Origin: Thermoleophilia bacterium
GTDB lineage: Bacteria; Actinomycetota; Thermoleophilia; Miltoncostaeales; Miltoncostaeaceae
Direction of reading: 5' to 3'
NCBI GenBank assembly: GCA_017882545.1
Contig: JADGPG010000087.1
Location: 1-64,000 of the forward strand
Length of the DNA: 64,000 nt
Shown: piece after piece, positions 35,656 through 44,319 of the stretch
How the letters are laid out: the number at the start of each line of letters is the position of its first letter
How positions within the stretch are numbered: the first letter of the stretch is position 1
The notes under the pieces: model-generated
Told to the model about the DNA's origin: nothing
The model's input: only the letters and a program-made list of their open reading frames with translations
Database searches by the model: none
Program-made: the position numbers and the translations under genes

Positions 35656-36455
35656 CCTCGCAGCCGACGACCGCGCCCCGTCGCACCGACGGCGGGACGC
35701 CGAAGCTCCGGCTGGAGGCCGTCCACCACGCCTATCGCGATGTCAAGGTGCTCGACGGCGTATCGCTCGAGCTCGCGGCGGGCGAGTTGGTGACGATCCT
35801 CGGACCGTCGGGCTGCGGGAAGTCCACCATCTTCTCGATCTTGACCGGTACGACCGCACCGGCCGCCGGCATCGTCCTGGTCGACGGCGCACCGCTCGGC
35901 GCCAGCAGCGAACGGTTCGCGGTCATGCCGCAGACCGACGCGCTGCTGCCCTGGCGCCGGGTGATCGACAACGTGACACTTGGGCTTGAGGTCCAGGGGG
36001 TGTCGCGCCGCGACGCCCGCGCCCGGGTCACCCCGCTCTTGGAGACCTTCGGGCTCGACGAGTTCACCCGGGCCTATCCGTTCGAACTCTCGGGCGGGAT
36101 GCGCCAGCGCGCGGCACTGCTGCGGACCGTCGTCCAGGACCGCTCGGTCATGCTCCTCGACGAGCCGTTCGGCGCGCTCGACGCCCTCACCCGCACCGAC
36201 ATGCAGACATGGCTCGAGAGCGTCTGGGGCACGTTCGGCGCGTCGGTCCTGCTGATCACCCACGACATCCGCGAGGCCGTCTTCCTGTCGGACCGCGTCT
36301 ACGTGCTGTCGCCGCGCCCGGCCCGGGTCGTGGCCGAGGTCACCGTCCCGCTCGCGCGTCCACGCCGCCTCGAGGACGTCGGCAGCTCGATGTTCGTCGA
36401 CATCGAGATCGAACTGCGACAGATTCTGGCCGCGATTCGCGGCCGCCACGCCTAG
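35652..36455 (+). CDS. ABC ATPase of the ThiZ/SsuB type
   Basis: 267 residues from GTG 35652 (GTGA overlap). Walker A GPSGCGKST, Q-loop MPQTDALLPW, signature LSGGMRQRAALLR, Walker B VMLLDEPFGALD and switch His ITHDIREAV. The MPQTDALLPWRRVIDNV segment is typical of taurine/nitrate/thiamine-pyrimidine importers. Last gene of the four-gene operon. Confidence 0.92.
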   Translation: MTSQPTTAPRRTDGGTPKLRLEAVHHAYRDVKVLDGVSLELAAGELVTILGPSGCGKSTIFSILTGTTAPAAGIVLVDGAPLGASSERFAVMPQTDALLPWRRVIDNVTLGLEVQGVSRRDARARVTPLLETFGLDEFTRAYPFELSGGMRQRAALLRTVVQDRSVMLLDEPFGALDALTRTDMQTWLESVWGTFGASVLLITHDIREAVFLSDRVYVLSPRPARVVAEVTVPLARPRRLEDVGSSMFVDIEIELRQILAAIRGRHA

Positions 36456-36586
36456 CGTCCGGGCCGGCGCCGGCGGGGCGATGCGCAGACGATGCCCGCC
36501 ACGGCGATCGGTACGATCATCTCCGCGATGACGATCACCACAACTGCGACGACTGCGACAGCTCCGACCGCCGCCCGAGCCCACCG

Positions 36587-37672
36587 GTGACCGCGTTCGC
36601 CGGCATGTCGCGCGGCGAACGGATCCTCCTCGCGCTCGCGACCGCACTGACGCTCGCAGCCGGGGTGGCCGAATTCTCCGGCGCGCCGGGAGTGCTGCGA
36701 TTCGTCGTCTCCGGGGCGGCGCTCGGCGCCGTTGCCTGGGTCGTCGGCTTCGCGACCGAGGTCGTCGGAACCCGGTTCGGTCCCGGGATCACCGGGGTCC
36801 TGCAGTCGACGCTCGGCAACCTGCCCGAGTTCTTCGTGGTGGTGTTCGCGCTCGGCGCCGGGCAGACCGTCGTCGCCGAGACGTCGATCTTCGGGTCGAT
36901 CTTCTCCAACGCACTGCTGATTCTCGGGATTGCGATCATCGTCGGCTCGCGCGCATCGTCGGACGGCGTGATGCGCTTCAGCCACCGGCTACCGAATGAC
37001 ACCGCCACGCTGATGCTGATGGCGGTCTTCATCATCACACTGCTGGGAATCTCCGGGTACGCCAACGACCGGGCGAGCCATCATCAGCTGGCGATTTCCG
37101 TCGTTGGCGCTGTCTGCCTCCTCGCCGTCTACGCCGCCTGGGTGATCGCCTACCTGCGCCATGACCTGCGCATCCACACGCCTCCGGACAAGCTCGTCCA
37201 TCCCGAGGCCGCAGCGGTGTCGTTCCGGACCGCGATCGTACTGTTGGTTCTCGCCGGGACGGCCGCCGCACTGGTGTCGGAGTGGTTCGTCTCCGCGATC
37301 GACCCGGCGGTGCAGGCCCTGCACCTGTCGAAGGCCTTCGTCGGTCTGGTGATCGTCGCAATTGCGGGCAACGCGGTCGAGAACGTCGTCGGGATCCAGC
37401 TGGCGGCCAAGCACAAGTTCGATCTCGCGCTGTCGGTGATCAAGAACTCAATCTCCCAGATCGCCGTCTTTCTTTACCCGCTGCTGGTGCTCGTCTCGCT
37501 GCTGTTCGCCGACCACCTGACCTTTGCGGTCTCCGGCATCCTCATCGGCGGACTTGCGCTCACCGCGATCAGTATCTGGCAGATCACCGGTGATGGGGAG
37601 GCGGCCGCGTTCGAGGGCTGGGCGCTCGTCGCGCTCTATGTGATCATCGCGACGCTGTTCTACTTCGAGTAG
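36587..37672 (+). CDS. CaCA-family cation/proton antiporter (Ca2+/H+, ChaA/CAX-like)
   Basis: About 361 residues from GTG 36587; ATG 36605 is an alternative. Eleven hydrophobic segments and the two inverted alpha repeats of the family: STLGNLPEFFVVVFALGAGQ and AIAGNAVENVVGIQLAAKHK with the conserved Glu residues that bind Ca2+. It exports calcium or related cations in exchange for protons. It follows the transporter operon by 130 bases without a ribosome-binding site of note. Confidence 0.87.
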   Translation: MTAFAGMSRGERILLALATALTLAAGVAEFSGAPGVLRFVVSGAALGAVAWVVGFATEVVGTRFGPGITGVLQSTLGNLPEFFVVVFALGAGQTVVAETSIFGSIFSNALLILGIAIIVGSRASSDGVMRFSHRLPNDTATLMLMAVFIITLLGISGYANDRASHHQLAISVVGAVCLLAVYAAWVIAYLRHDLRIHTPPDKLVHPEAAAVSFRTAIVLLVLAGTAAALVSEWFVSAIDPAVQALHLSKAFVGLVIVAIAGNAVENVVGIQLAAKHKFDLALSVIKNSISQIAVFLYPLLVLVSLLFADHLTFAVSGILIGGLALTAISIWQITGDGEAAAFEGWALVALYVIIATLFYFE

Positions 37673-37692
37673 GGCGGTGCGGTCACGCCGCC
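37673..37692. terminator. Compact hairpin at convergent gene ends
   Basis: GGCGGTG and CACGCCGCC form a 7-bp stem (one G-U pair) starting right after the antiporter stop and overlapping the last codons of the HtrA-type gene on the other strand. Confidence 0.35.
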
Positions 37693-38834
37693 GGACCCGA
37701 TGCGAGCGTGATCGATGAGCCGTGGTGGTGCCCGTTCGTATCCATCCAGGTGAGCTGCACGGTCTGACCGGGGCGCAGACGCCCCATTTCCGCTGTCAGC
37801 TGCGTCGGTGTGCTGACGACAACGCCGTCGACGGACAGAATCACGTCAGTGGGCTGCATACCGAGCGCCTGCGCCGGCTGGCCGTCGATGACCTCGGAGA
37901 TCACGACGCCCGGCGACCCGCCGTTCTGGTCGATCGCGATCTGGACTCCGAGAAACGCGACCGGACCGACGTGGACGTTCCCCGACGAGGTACCCTGCTC
38001 GATCTGGTTCGCGATCTGGAGGGCCCGGTTGATCGGGATGGCGAATCCATCGGTGGCCGCTCCCGACCGGGCGCGCGCGCGCGCCGAGGCCGCGGTGTCC
38101 ATGCCGATGACGCTGCCGCCCGCATCGACCAGTGGACCACCCGAATCGCCGGGCTGGATCGCCGCGTCGGTCTGGATCAGCCCGTCGAGATTCTCCGAGG
38201 TCTGCGTGACATCGTCGAACGCGGTGATCGACTGACCGAGTCCGGTGACGTGCCCAGAGGCCACGCTCGGGGTCCCGCCGACGCCGCCGGCATTACCGAA
38301 CGCGGCGACCGAGTCGCCGACGGCGACCCGTGAGGAATCCCCGACCGAGACGGTGCTCAGTCCCGATGCATTCTGCAGCTGCAACACGGCCACGTCGTCC
38401 GCGCGGTCGGTTCCGACCACCGTGGCCGTATAGGTCCGCCCGTTGCCGACATCGACGACCTTGACCGATGTCGAGCCCGCGACCACGTGGTTGTTGGTCA
38501 GCACCTCGCCCGTCGCGGTGAGCACGATTCCCGTCCCTGCCGCGCCGCCTTCGCTGAAGCCGAGATCCGAGTTCACGTCGACAATCGCGGGGTTGACGCG
38601 ATGGACCACCGTTGTGACGTTGATCGGTGCTTTGGGGGACGTGTGGGTGACGTAGTTCGCACCGACGGCGATCACACCGACAACCGCGGCACCGATGAGC
38701 GCACTGCGCACGAACCGGCTCGTGGATCGACGTCGCCGGGGGCGGCGCGGCGGGGGGGGCGGAACCGGGTCCGGCCAGCGCGGCAACTCCGTCGGAGGCG
38801 CGATGTGATCGTCGAATGGCGAGGGCGAATCCAT
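37683..38834 (-). CDS. Membrane-anchored HtrA/DegP-type serine protease with PDZ domain
   Basis: 383 residues from ATG 38834, with GGAG eight bases upstream. A Pro-rich cytoplasmic part (PVPPPPPRRPRRRR) precedes one transmembrane segment (ALIGAAVVGVIAVGANYV). Trypsin-like domain with catalytic His (TNNHVVAG), Asp (RADDVAVL) and Ser (QPGDSGGPL). A C-terminal PDZ domain spans about 285-380 (VISEVIDGQPAQALGMQPTD). It matches the actinobacterial HtrA/PepD layout for periplasm-side quality control. The 5' end faces the cobalamin riboswitch. Confidence 0.92.
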   Translation of the reverse strand: MDSPSPFDDHIAPPTELPRWPDPVPPPPPRRPRRRRSTSRFVRSALIGAAVVGVIAVGANYVTHTSPKAPINVTTVVHRVNPAIVDVNSDLGFSEGGAAGTGIVLTATGEVLTNNHVVAGSTSVKVVDVGNGRTYTATVVGTDRADDVAVLQLQNASGLSTVSVGDSSRVAVGDSVAAFGNAGGVGGTPSVASGHVTGLGQSITAFDDVTQTSENLDGLIQTDAAIQPGDSGGPLVDAGGSVIGMDTAASARARARSGAATDGFAIPINRALQIANQIEQGTSSGNVHVGPVAFLGVQIAIDQNGGSPGVVISEVIDGQPAQALGMQPTDVILSVDGVVVSTPTQLTAEMGRLRPGQTVQLTWMDTNGHHHGSSITLASGPAA

Positions 38835-39112
38835 GTGTGTGCTCCATCTTTCCACCAGAAGGATGGCCGGGCCATCCTGACGGGTGGGCACACCGCTCGC
38901 CATACCCAAACGTACGGGATCGCATGCGTATCACGGCGGGGCGCCGATCCCCGCCAGGATCCTGCGGGTCGCGGTGTTCGCCAGCGACGGCGCGACGTCG
39001 GCGTCCAAGGAGGCGTCGCTCTCGGCGACGATTCACGGTCCGAGCGGAGCCGCGTCGGCGCACGGTGATGGGCCGCCTTGCATGGGCTCGGACCGGGCTG
39101 TAGACATCTCAC

Positions 39113-39235
39113 TGCCCGGCACACACCGGGTGGCACAGATGCCAGCGAAGCCGGTGCGACTCCGGCGCTGTCCCGCAACTGTGATGCCCCCGGGTATAGG
39201 GGGACAAGCCAGGTCGCCTGCGCTGTGCCGACAGT
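39113..39235 (+). promoter_or_regulatory. Cobalamin (B12) riboswitch aptamer
   Basis: The conserved core is plain: GAAGCCGGTGCGACTCCGG, then GCTGTCCCGCAACTGTGA, then AAGCCAGGTCGCCTGC, the B12-box region. GGCACAG (39132-39138) pairs with CTGTGCC (39223-39229) to close the fold. It lies upstream of the btuFCD operon, so adenosylcobalamin or a relative should repress B12 uptake. Ends are approximate. Confidence 0.93.
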
Positions 39236-39265
39236 TAGTCCTCGGGTGAAGGGCTGCTTGTCGGC

Positions 39266-39321
39266 GGAGGCTTCCCCCCGCTCTCGAGCTTCCTTCATCC
39301 TCCACATCCCTGGAGGATGAA
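39266..39321 (+). promoter_or_regulatory. Riboswitch expression platform hiding the btuF ribosome-binding site
   Basis: TTCATCCTCCA (39294-39304) pairs perfectly with TGGAGGATGAA (39311-39321), an 11-bp stem with a CATCCC loop that buries GGAGG, the btuF ribosome-binding site. An earlier GGAGG (39266-39270) could pair with the same CCTCC and free it. This indicates translational control; which form B12 favours is inferred. Confidence 0.7.
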
Positions 39322-39322
39322 C

Positions 39323-40225
39323 GTGACCAACCGTATTTCCCGCCGCATCGCCGCACTTGCGGGCGTCGCAGCGGCCGCAGTTCTGGCCGTCCTCGTCGCC
39401 GCGCCGCTCGTCGGCCACGCCACCGCGTCCGGGGCATCGTGCCCGCGACGCATCGTCTCGATCTCGCCCACCGCGACGGAATCACTGTTTGCGATCGGCG
39501 CGGGTCACCAGGTCGTGGCCGTCGACAGCGACTCCAACTTTCCGTCCACCGCCCCGCGCAAGTCGGGACTCATCGCGTACTCGCCGAGCGGCACGGCGAT
39601 CTACAGCGACTACCGCCCCGACCTGGTGGTCATCTCCTACGACGCCAACCACGTGATCGAGGAGTTGCGCGCGGTCCACGTACGCGTGCTGTATCAACCC
39701 ACCGCCGCCAGTTTGCGCGTGGCCTATCAGCAGATCCGCAACCTCGGCATCGTTACATGCCATCGGGCGCAGGCCACCCGCCTCGTGCAGTCCATGCAGG
39801 GCAAGCTCACCGGAATCCGCCACGCGCTCGGGACGCGGGCCCACGGATTGCTGACGTACGTCGAGATCAGCGCGCCCCCCTCGCTCTACGCCGCATCGTC
39901 ACGATCGTTCATCGGCCAGTTGTTCGGCACGCTCGGGATGCGCAACATCACCACCGACCCCTCGGGATTCCCCGCGCTCAGCCAGGAGCAGGTGATCGCC
40001 GCGAGTCCGCAGCTGATCTTTCTGACCGACCATCTGGCCAAGGATGGCGGCGTCACCGCCCACACGGTCGCGACCCGACCGGGCTGGGGGTCCATCAGGG
40101 CGGTCAGGGCGCACGCGATCTACCCACTCAACGACGACGCCGCATCCCGTTGGGGACCTCGCATCACGGTGCTGCTCCAGCAGATCGCCCACGACGTGCT
40201 GGTCTACCGGGCCCACCACCGCTGA
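39323..40225 (+). CDS. btuF: Cobalamin ABC transporter binding protein BtuF
   Basis: 300 residues. I prefer GTG 39323, six bases after GGAGG; ATG 39317 would touch the site itself. Signal peptide AALAGVAAAAVLAVLVAAPLVGHA, no lipobox. Class III periplasmic-binding fold: RIVSISPTATESLFAIGAGHQVVAVDSDSNFP, then YRPDLVVISYDANHVIEEL and a late TRPGWGSIRAVRAHAIYPL. The setting under a B12 riboswitch and before btuC and btuD fixes the role. Confidence 0.92.
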   Translation: MTNRISRRIAALAGVAAAAVLAVLVAAPLVGHATASGASCPRRIVSISPTATESLFAIGAGHQVVAVDSDSNFPSTAPRKSGLIAYSPSGTAIYSDYRPDLVVISYDANHVIEELRAVHVRVLYQPTAASLRVAYQQIRNLGIVTCHRAQATRLVQSMQGKLTGIRHALGTRAHGLLTYVEISAPPSLYAASSRSFIGQLFGTLGMRNITTDPSGFPALSQEQVIAASPQLIFLTDHLAKDGGVTAHTVATRPGWGSIRAVRAHAIYPLNDDAASRWGPRITVLLQQIAHDVLVYRAHHR

Positions 40226-40229
40226 CGCT

Positions 40230-41315
40230 GTGACGACCGCGCCCGTCCACGAGTTCACCGACGCCGACCCCGTGGTCCTGCCGCGGGGTCGTGCGCGGGA
40301 TGCCATGTGGCTCGCGGCGGCGGCGATCATCCTGGCCCTGAGTCTGTTGGCGGGGCTCTTCATCGGCGATGTCAGCGTCCCCCCCCAGGACATCCTCCTC
40401 GACGTGCTGAGTCGGGCTCCGCTGCTGCACATCCACTCGCCTCTGAGCGCCGTCGATTCGGCGATCGTGTGGCAGCTCCGCTTGCCGCGCGTCGTCCTCG
40501 CGGCACTGGTCGGCGGCACACTCGCGCTCTGTGGGGCCGCCTATCAGGGAATCTTCCGCAACCCGCTCGCCGACCCGTACCTGCTTGGCGTCGCTGCGGG
40601 CGCGGGACTCGGCGCGACGATCGCGATCGTCGAGGTCGTCAACCTGACCGTCCTCGGCGTACACGCATTGCCGTTGTTTGCTTTTTGCGGTGCACTGATC
40701 GCTGTGGGCCTCGCGTATGGGGTCGGCCGGTCCGTCGGCGCGGGCCGAAGCTCGACCACGCTCATCCTGGGCGGCGTGGCGGTTGCGGCCTTCCTGACGG
40801 CAATCCAGACCTTCCTGCAGCAGCGGCACACCGACCAGCTCGCGGTGATCTACAACTGGATCCTCGGCTCCGTCGCCACCGTGGGCTGGAGCCAGGTGCT
40901 TACGATGCTGCCGTACGCACTCGTGGCGATGGTGGTAATCCTGATTCACGGTCGGCTGCTCGACGTCATGGGGCTCGGCGACGACGCCGCCCGCGGCCTG
41001 GGGGTCCGCACCGGCCAGGTCCGCCTCGTGGTGATCGGTGCCGTCACGATCGGCACCGCCGCGGCGGTCGCGGTCTCCGGGCTGATCGGATTCGTCGGTC
41101 TGATCGTCCCGCACTTCGTACGCCTGCTCGGCATCCGGTCGCACCGCATGCTGCTCCCCCTGTCGCTGATGCTCGGGGCGGCGTTCCTGGTCCTGTGCGA
41201 TCTCCTCGCGCGCACCGTCGTGTCGCCGTCGGAGCTTCCGATCGGCGTCGTGACCGCGATCATCGGTGCTCCCGCGTTCGCGGTCGTGCTCCGCACGAGC
41301 CGGGTGCACGGATGA
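40230..41315 (+). CDS. btuC: Cobalamin ABC transporter permease BtuC
   Basis: 361 residues from GTG 40230, four bases after btuF. FecCD-type permease with about ten hydrophobic segments and family motifs RLPRVVLAALVGGTLALCGAAYQGIFRNPLADPYLLGV, GLIGFVGLIVPHFVRLLGIRSHRMLLPLS and LARTVVSPSELPIGVVTAIIGAP. Overlaps btuD (ATGA). Confidence 0.93.
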   Translation: MTTAPVHEFTDADPVVLPRGRARDAMWLAAAAIILALSLLAGLFIGDVSVPPQDILLDVLSRAPLLHIHSPLSAVDSAIVWQLRLPRVVLAALVGGTLALCGAAYQGIFRNPLADPYLLGVAAGAGLGATIAIVEVVNLTVLGVHALPLFAFCGALIAVGLAYGVGRSVGAGRSSTTLILGGVAVAAFLTAIQTFLQQRHTDQLAVIYNWILGSVATVGWSQVLTMLPYALVAMVVILIHGRLLDVMGLGDDAARGLGVRTGQVRLVVIGAVTIGTAAAVAVSGLIGFVGLIVPHFVRLLGIRSHRMLLPLSLMLGAAFLVLCDLLARTVVSPSELPIGVVTAIIGAPAFAVVLRTSRVHG

Positions 41316-42118
41316 GCCGCATCGCGCTCGATCGCGTTAGCGTGGCGCGGGGCGACCGGACCGTCGTCCACGACATCAGCCTGAAGATCGATGCGGGCGG
41401 GTGGCTGTGCCTGATCGGCCCGAACGGTGCGGGAAAGACGACGCTCCTGCACGCACTGGCGGCCCTTCTGCCACACACGGGCCGGATTGCGCTCGGTGAC
41501 CAGCCGCTGTCCGACATGACCCGACGCGATCGTGCCCGACGGATTGCGCTGGTCCAGCAGGACGCCGCTGTGCCACCGGGGGTGCGCGTCGCCGACTACG
41601 TCATGCTCGGTCGTACGCCGTATATCTCCTACTTTGGCCGCGAGGGTCGAGATGACCGACGCGTCGTCGGGGATGTGCTTGCCCAGCTCGACCTCCTCGA
41701 GCTCGCCGGCCGGCCGGTCGATCACCTGTCCGGGGGGGAACGGCAGCGGGTGGTCGTTGCGCGCGCGCTCGCCCAGGCGCCGTCGATTCTGTTGCTCGAT
41801 GAGCCCACGACCGCGCTGGATCTTGGCCGACAACTCCAGGTCCTCGAGCTCATCCGCGCCCAGCAGCGGGCCCACGATCTGACCGTCGTGTCCGCCACCC
41901 ATGACCTGACGCTCGCGGCCGCCTACGCCGATCGTCTCGCGCTGATATCGCTCGGGCGGTTGGTCGCCGAAGGACGGCCAGAGCACGTGCTCACCACGGC
42001 CACGCTCGGCGAGCACTACGGAGTTCCGCTGCGGGTCCTCCATGATGGGGATGGCGGCGTCGCGGTGATCCCGCTCCGGGCGACCGGCGCCGGCCCGCAA
42101 CCCGACCATGGGCTCTAG
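41312..42118 (+). CDS. btuD: Cobalamin ABC transporter ATPase BtuD
   Basis: 268 residues. Walker A GPNGAGKTT, Q-loop LVQQDAA, signature LSGGERQRVVVARALAQ, Walker B ILLLDEPTTALD and switch His SATHDLTLAAAYADR. FepC/BtuD subfamily. Its last four bases overlap the end of pabC on the other strand. Confidence 0.93.
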   Translation: MSRIALDRVSVARGDRTVVHDISLKIDAGGWLCLIGPNGAGKTTLLHALAALLPHTGRIALGDQPLSDMTRRDRARRIALVQQDAAVPPGVRVADYVMLGRTPYISYFGREGRDDRRVVGDVLAQLDLLELAGRPVDHLSGGERQRVVVARALAQAPSILLLDEPTTALDLGRQLQVLELIRAQQRAHDLTVVSATHDLTLAAAYADRLALISLGRLVAEGRPEHVLTTATLGEHYGVPLRVLHDGDGGVAVIPLRATGAGPQPDHGL

Positions 42119-42921
42119 GAGGCCGACCCGGCGCTGGTCTCGGCCATGACCCGGGCTCGGAAGGCGGCGGCAAGGCGCGTCGTGACGGGTCCCGGCAGCC
42201 CGTCACCGACCGGCTCGGCGTCGAGCACCACGATTGCCGTCACGCCCCGCACTGCGGACACGATGAAGACCTCGTCTGCGGTTCGCCACAGCTCGGGCTC
42301 CGGTGCGCGCTCGACGACGTCGCCCTCCATTTCGATCACGACGCGGCGTCCGATACCGGGGAGGATGCCGGCAACAGGAGCCGTGTGGATGGCGCCGTCG
42401 CGCATCACGAAGACCGCCGCGCGACTGCCCTCCCCCAGCCGTCCCCGAGCGTCGGCGGCCACGACGACGTCGGCATCCCCGGCGACGGCTTCGGCCGCCT
42501 GCCACTTCGCCCGCTCGGTGCGCTTGTGGGCATCGGCGACATTCCTGGGGTCCCAGAGCCCCGGGAGCACGCGCGCCGTCGCCGAGGCCGGGACCGTCGG
42601 CAGCGGGGCCACTGGGCCTGCTTCGACCAGCAGCACCCCGCTGCGCCCGGCAACGAGTCGTACCATCAGATCGCCTGCGCCGGCGGACGCGACGACCGCA
42701 TCGAGCGCCGCGGCCACACGGCCCGGACCGGCGGCCTCGCGATATCCGCACGCCGCGACCGAGGCGGCCAGCCTGGCAACGTGCAACCTACGATGGGCGA
42801 TCCGGCCATTGCGGGCACGCATCGTCTCAATCAGGCCGGGACCCACCGTCGCTGCGAGCTCGTCCGCGCCCGGAACCGCGTCGTCGCGCCACTCCCGGTC
42901 GTCGATCCGGACTACGCGCAT
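42115..42921 (-). CDS. pabC: Aminodeoxychorismate lyase-type class IV aminotransferase (PabC)
   Basis: 268 residues from ATG 42921, overlapping the pabB stop by ten bases; the 602-residue track ORF is mostly pabB antiframe. PLP fold type IV: GPGLIETMRARNGRIAHRRLHVARL, the catalytic Lys region DPRNVADAHKRTERAKW, and DVVVAADARGRLGEGSRAAVFV (usual form ...GxVxEgsxsNvF). It should release pyruvate from aminodeoxychorismate to give p-aminobenzoate for folate. Placement after pabB supports this over branched-chain transamination. Confidence 0.83.
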   Translation of the reverse strand: MRVVRIDDREWRDDAVPGADELAATVGPGLIETMRARNGRIAHRRLHVARLAASVAACGYREAAGPGRVAAALDAVVASAGAGDLMVRLVAGRSGVLLVEAGPVAPLPTVPASATARVLPGLWDPRNVADAHKRTERAKWQAAEAVAGDADVVVAADARGRLGEGSRAAVFVMRDGAIHTAPVAGILPGIGRRVVIEMEGDVVERAPEPELWRTADEVFIVSAVRGVTAIVVLDAEPVGDGLPGPVTTRLAAAFRARVMAETSAGSAS

Positions 42922-44180
42922 CCCAACGCCTCCAGGAACGGGCGGGCCTTCGCCATCGCCTCGGCGTACTCGTCCGACGGCACCGAATCCCAGGTCACGC
43001 CGCCACCGCTCCAATATGCGACCCGTCCGTCGGCGAGCCACGCCGTCCGGATGAGAACACTCGCGTCGCAGCGGCCGTCCGTCGTCGCAACGACCATGCT
43101 CCCAAATGCCGGGCCGCGCCCGACCGGCTCCAGCTCCGCGATCGCCGACATGGCGGCGAGCTTCGGGCACCCCGTGATCGATCCCGCCGGGAACACCGCG
43201 CGCAGCACATCGGCCACGGTCACATCCGGCCGAAGTCGCGCGGTGACATCGCTCACCAAGTGCTCCACATAGCCGGTGCGCAGCGGTGCCATGAGACGCG
43301 GGACCGCTACTCCGCCGGGAATGGCGACCCGGCCGAGATCGTTGCGGACCAGGTCGACGATCATGATGTGCTCGGACCGGTCCTTCTCGCTCGCGGCGAG
43401 CGCGAGCGCCGATCCCACCGGGGCTGTGCCCTTGATCGGAGAGCTGGTGGCCAGACCGTCGCGGATCGCCAGCAGACGCTCCGGTGACGCCGAGACCAGC
43501 ACGCCCTCGGGGCCGGCCGCGTACGTGCGATGTGCGGCCGGTCCGGCGGCGGCCCACAGGCGTTCGGCAAAGGCGAGGGGCGCGCCACTCCAGTCGGTCT
43601 CCAATCGCTGGACAAGGTTCACCTGCGAGTAGTCGCCCGCGGCGATCCGGTCGACGATCGTCGCCACACGACCGGCATATGCGGACGCATCGAGCGAGGA
43701 GATGGGCGCCACCGCAGCCAGATCGGGCCCCGCGTGGGCCGCGGAGTAGCGGGCGGCGAGACGGATGAGCACACGCGCACGCGTCCCCCGACCCCACACC
43801 AGGCACTGGCCGTCGGGAAAGAACTGGGCGATCGCGTCGTACCGGGCGATAACGGATGGCGAGGCCGCATCCGACCGGATCGACGACCGCTCCGAGCCCG
43901 GGTATCCGACATAACCGATCCACGCGTCGGCAAGCGGTGCGGGCGCCCCGTCTGAAGGGATCGCCAGGGCATCCCAGATTCCCGGACCGGCCACGACCTC
44001 AACCGGGTCCGCTGCCACGAGGATCGTCCCGAAGAAGCCGGCCATCACCGGGTACGGTCGGTTCACCACCTGAGCCAGCAGTGCCGACGGACCGGACGGT
44101 CGCGCCACGACATGCGCCGCGGCGGCGCGGCGGCGGCGAGCGGCGAGCGCCGACAACGTACGATGCGGGAGACGCGGCAT
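42912..44180 (-). CDS. pabB: Aminodeoxychorismate synthase component I (PabB)
   Basis: 422 residues from ATG 44180; TAGCCT lies seven bases upstream, pointing to a leaderless mRNA. Chorismate-binding core: AGDYSQVNLVQRLE, RTYAAGPEGVLVSASPERLL, SPIKGTAPVG, ASEKDRSEHIMIVDLVRNDLGRVA and VFPAGSITGCPKLAAMSAIAELE. PIKGT with Lys is the PabB/ADC-synthase form. It aminates chorismate in the folate branch; the glutamine amidotransferase (PabA) is not in this window. Confidence 0.9.
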   Translation of the reverse strand: MPRLPHRTLSALAARRRRAAAAHVVARPSGPSALLAQVVNRPYPVMAGFFGTILVAADPVEVVAGPGIWDALAIPSDGAPAPLADAWIGYVGYPGSERSSIRSDAASPSVIARYDAIAQFFPDGQCLVWGRGTRARVLIRLAARYSAAHAGPDLAAVAPISSLDASAYAGRVATIVDRIAAGDYSQVNLVQRLETDWSGAPLAFAERLWAAAGPAAHRTYAAGPEGVLVSASPERLLAIRDGLATSSPIKGTAPVGSALALAASEKDRSEHIMIVDLVRNDLGRVAIPGGVAVPRLMAPLRTGYVEHLVSDVTARLRPDVTVADVLRAVFPAGSITGCPKLAAMSAIAELEPVGRGPAFGSMVVATTDGRCDASVLIRTAWLADGRVAYWSGGGVTWDSVPSDEYAEAMAKARPFLEALGCA

Positions 44181-44187
44181 CGGCCCG

Positions 44188-44193
44188 AGGCTA
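44188..44193 (-). promoter_or_regulatory. -10 box of leaderless pabB promoter
   Basis: TAGCCT on the minus strand, seven bases before the ATG, with no Shine-Dalgarno sequence. Confidence 0.45.
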
Positions 44194-44319
44194 CCGGAAC
44201 CACACGCGGGGTCGGTTCCGCGCGCACGCAGCGCCCCAGGCGGCGTTTCGTCGTAGAGTGGCCACAACCCACCGGCAGCGCGCGACCGTGCGCCCCGCCC
44301 CAACCGCACCGACGCCCGG

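Noticed and set aside
36492-36590. 32-codon ORF before the antiporter ending in GTGA
   Set aside because: Thr/Ala-rich, no ribosome-binding site; the overlap may be chance.
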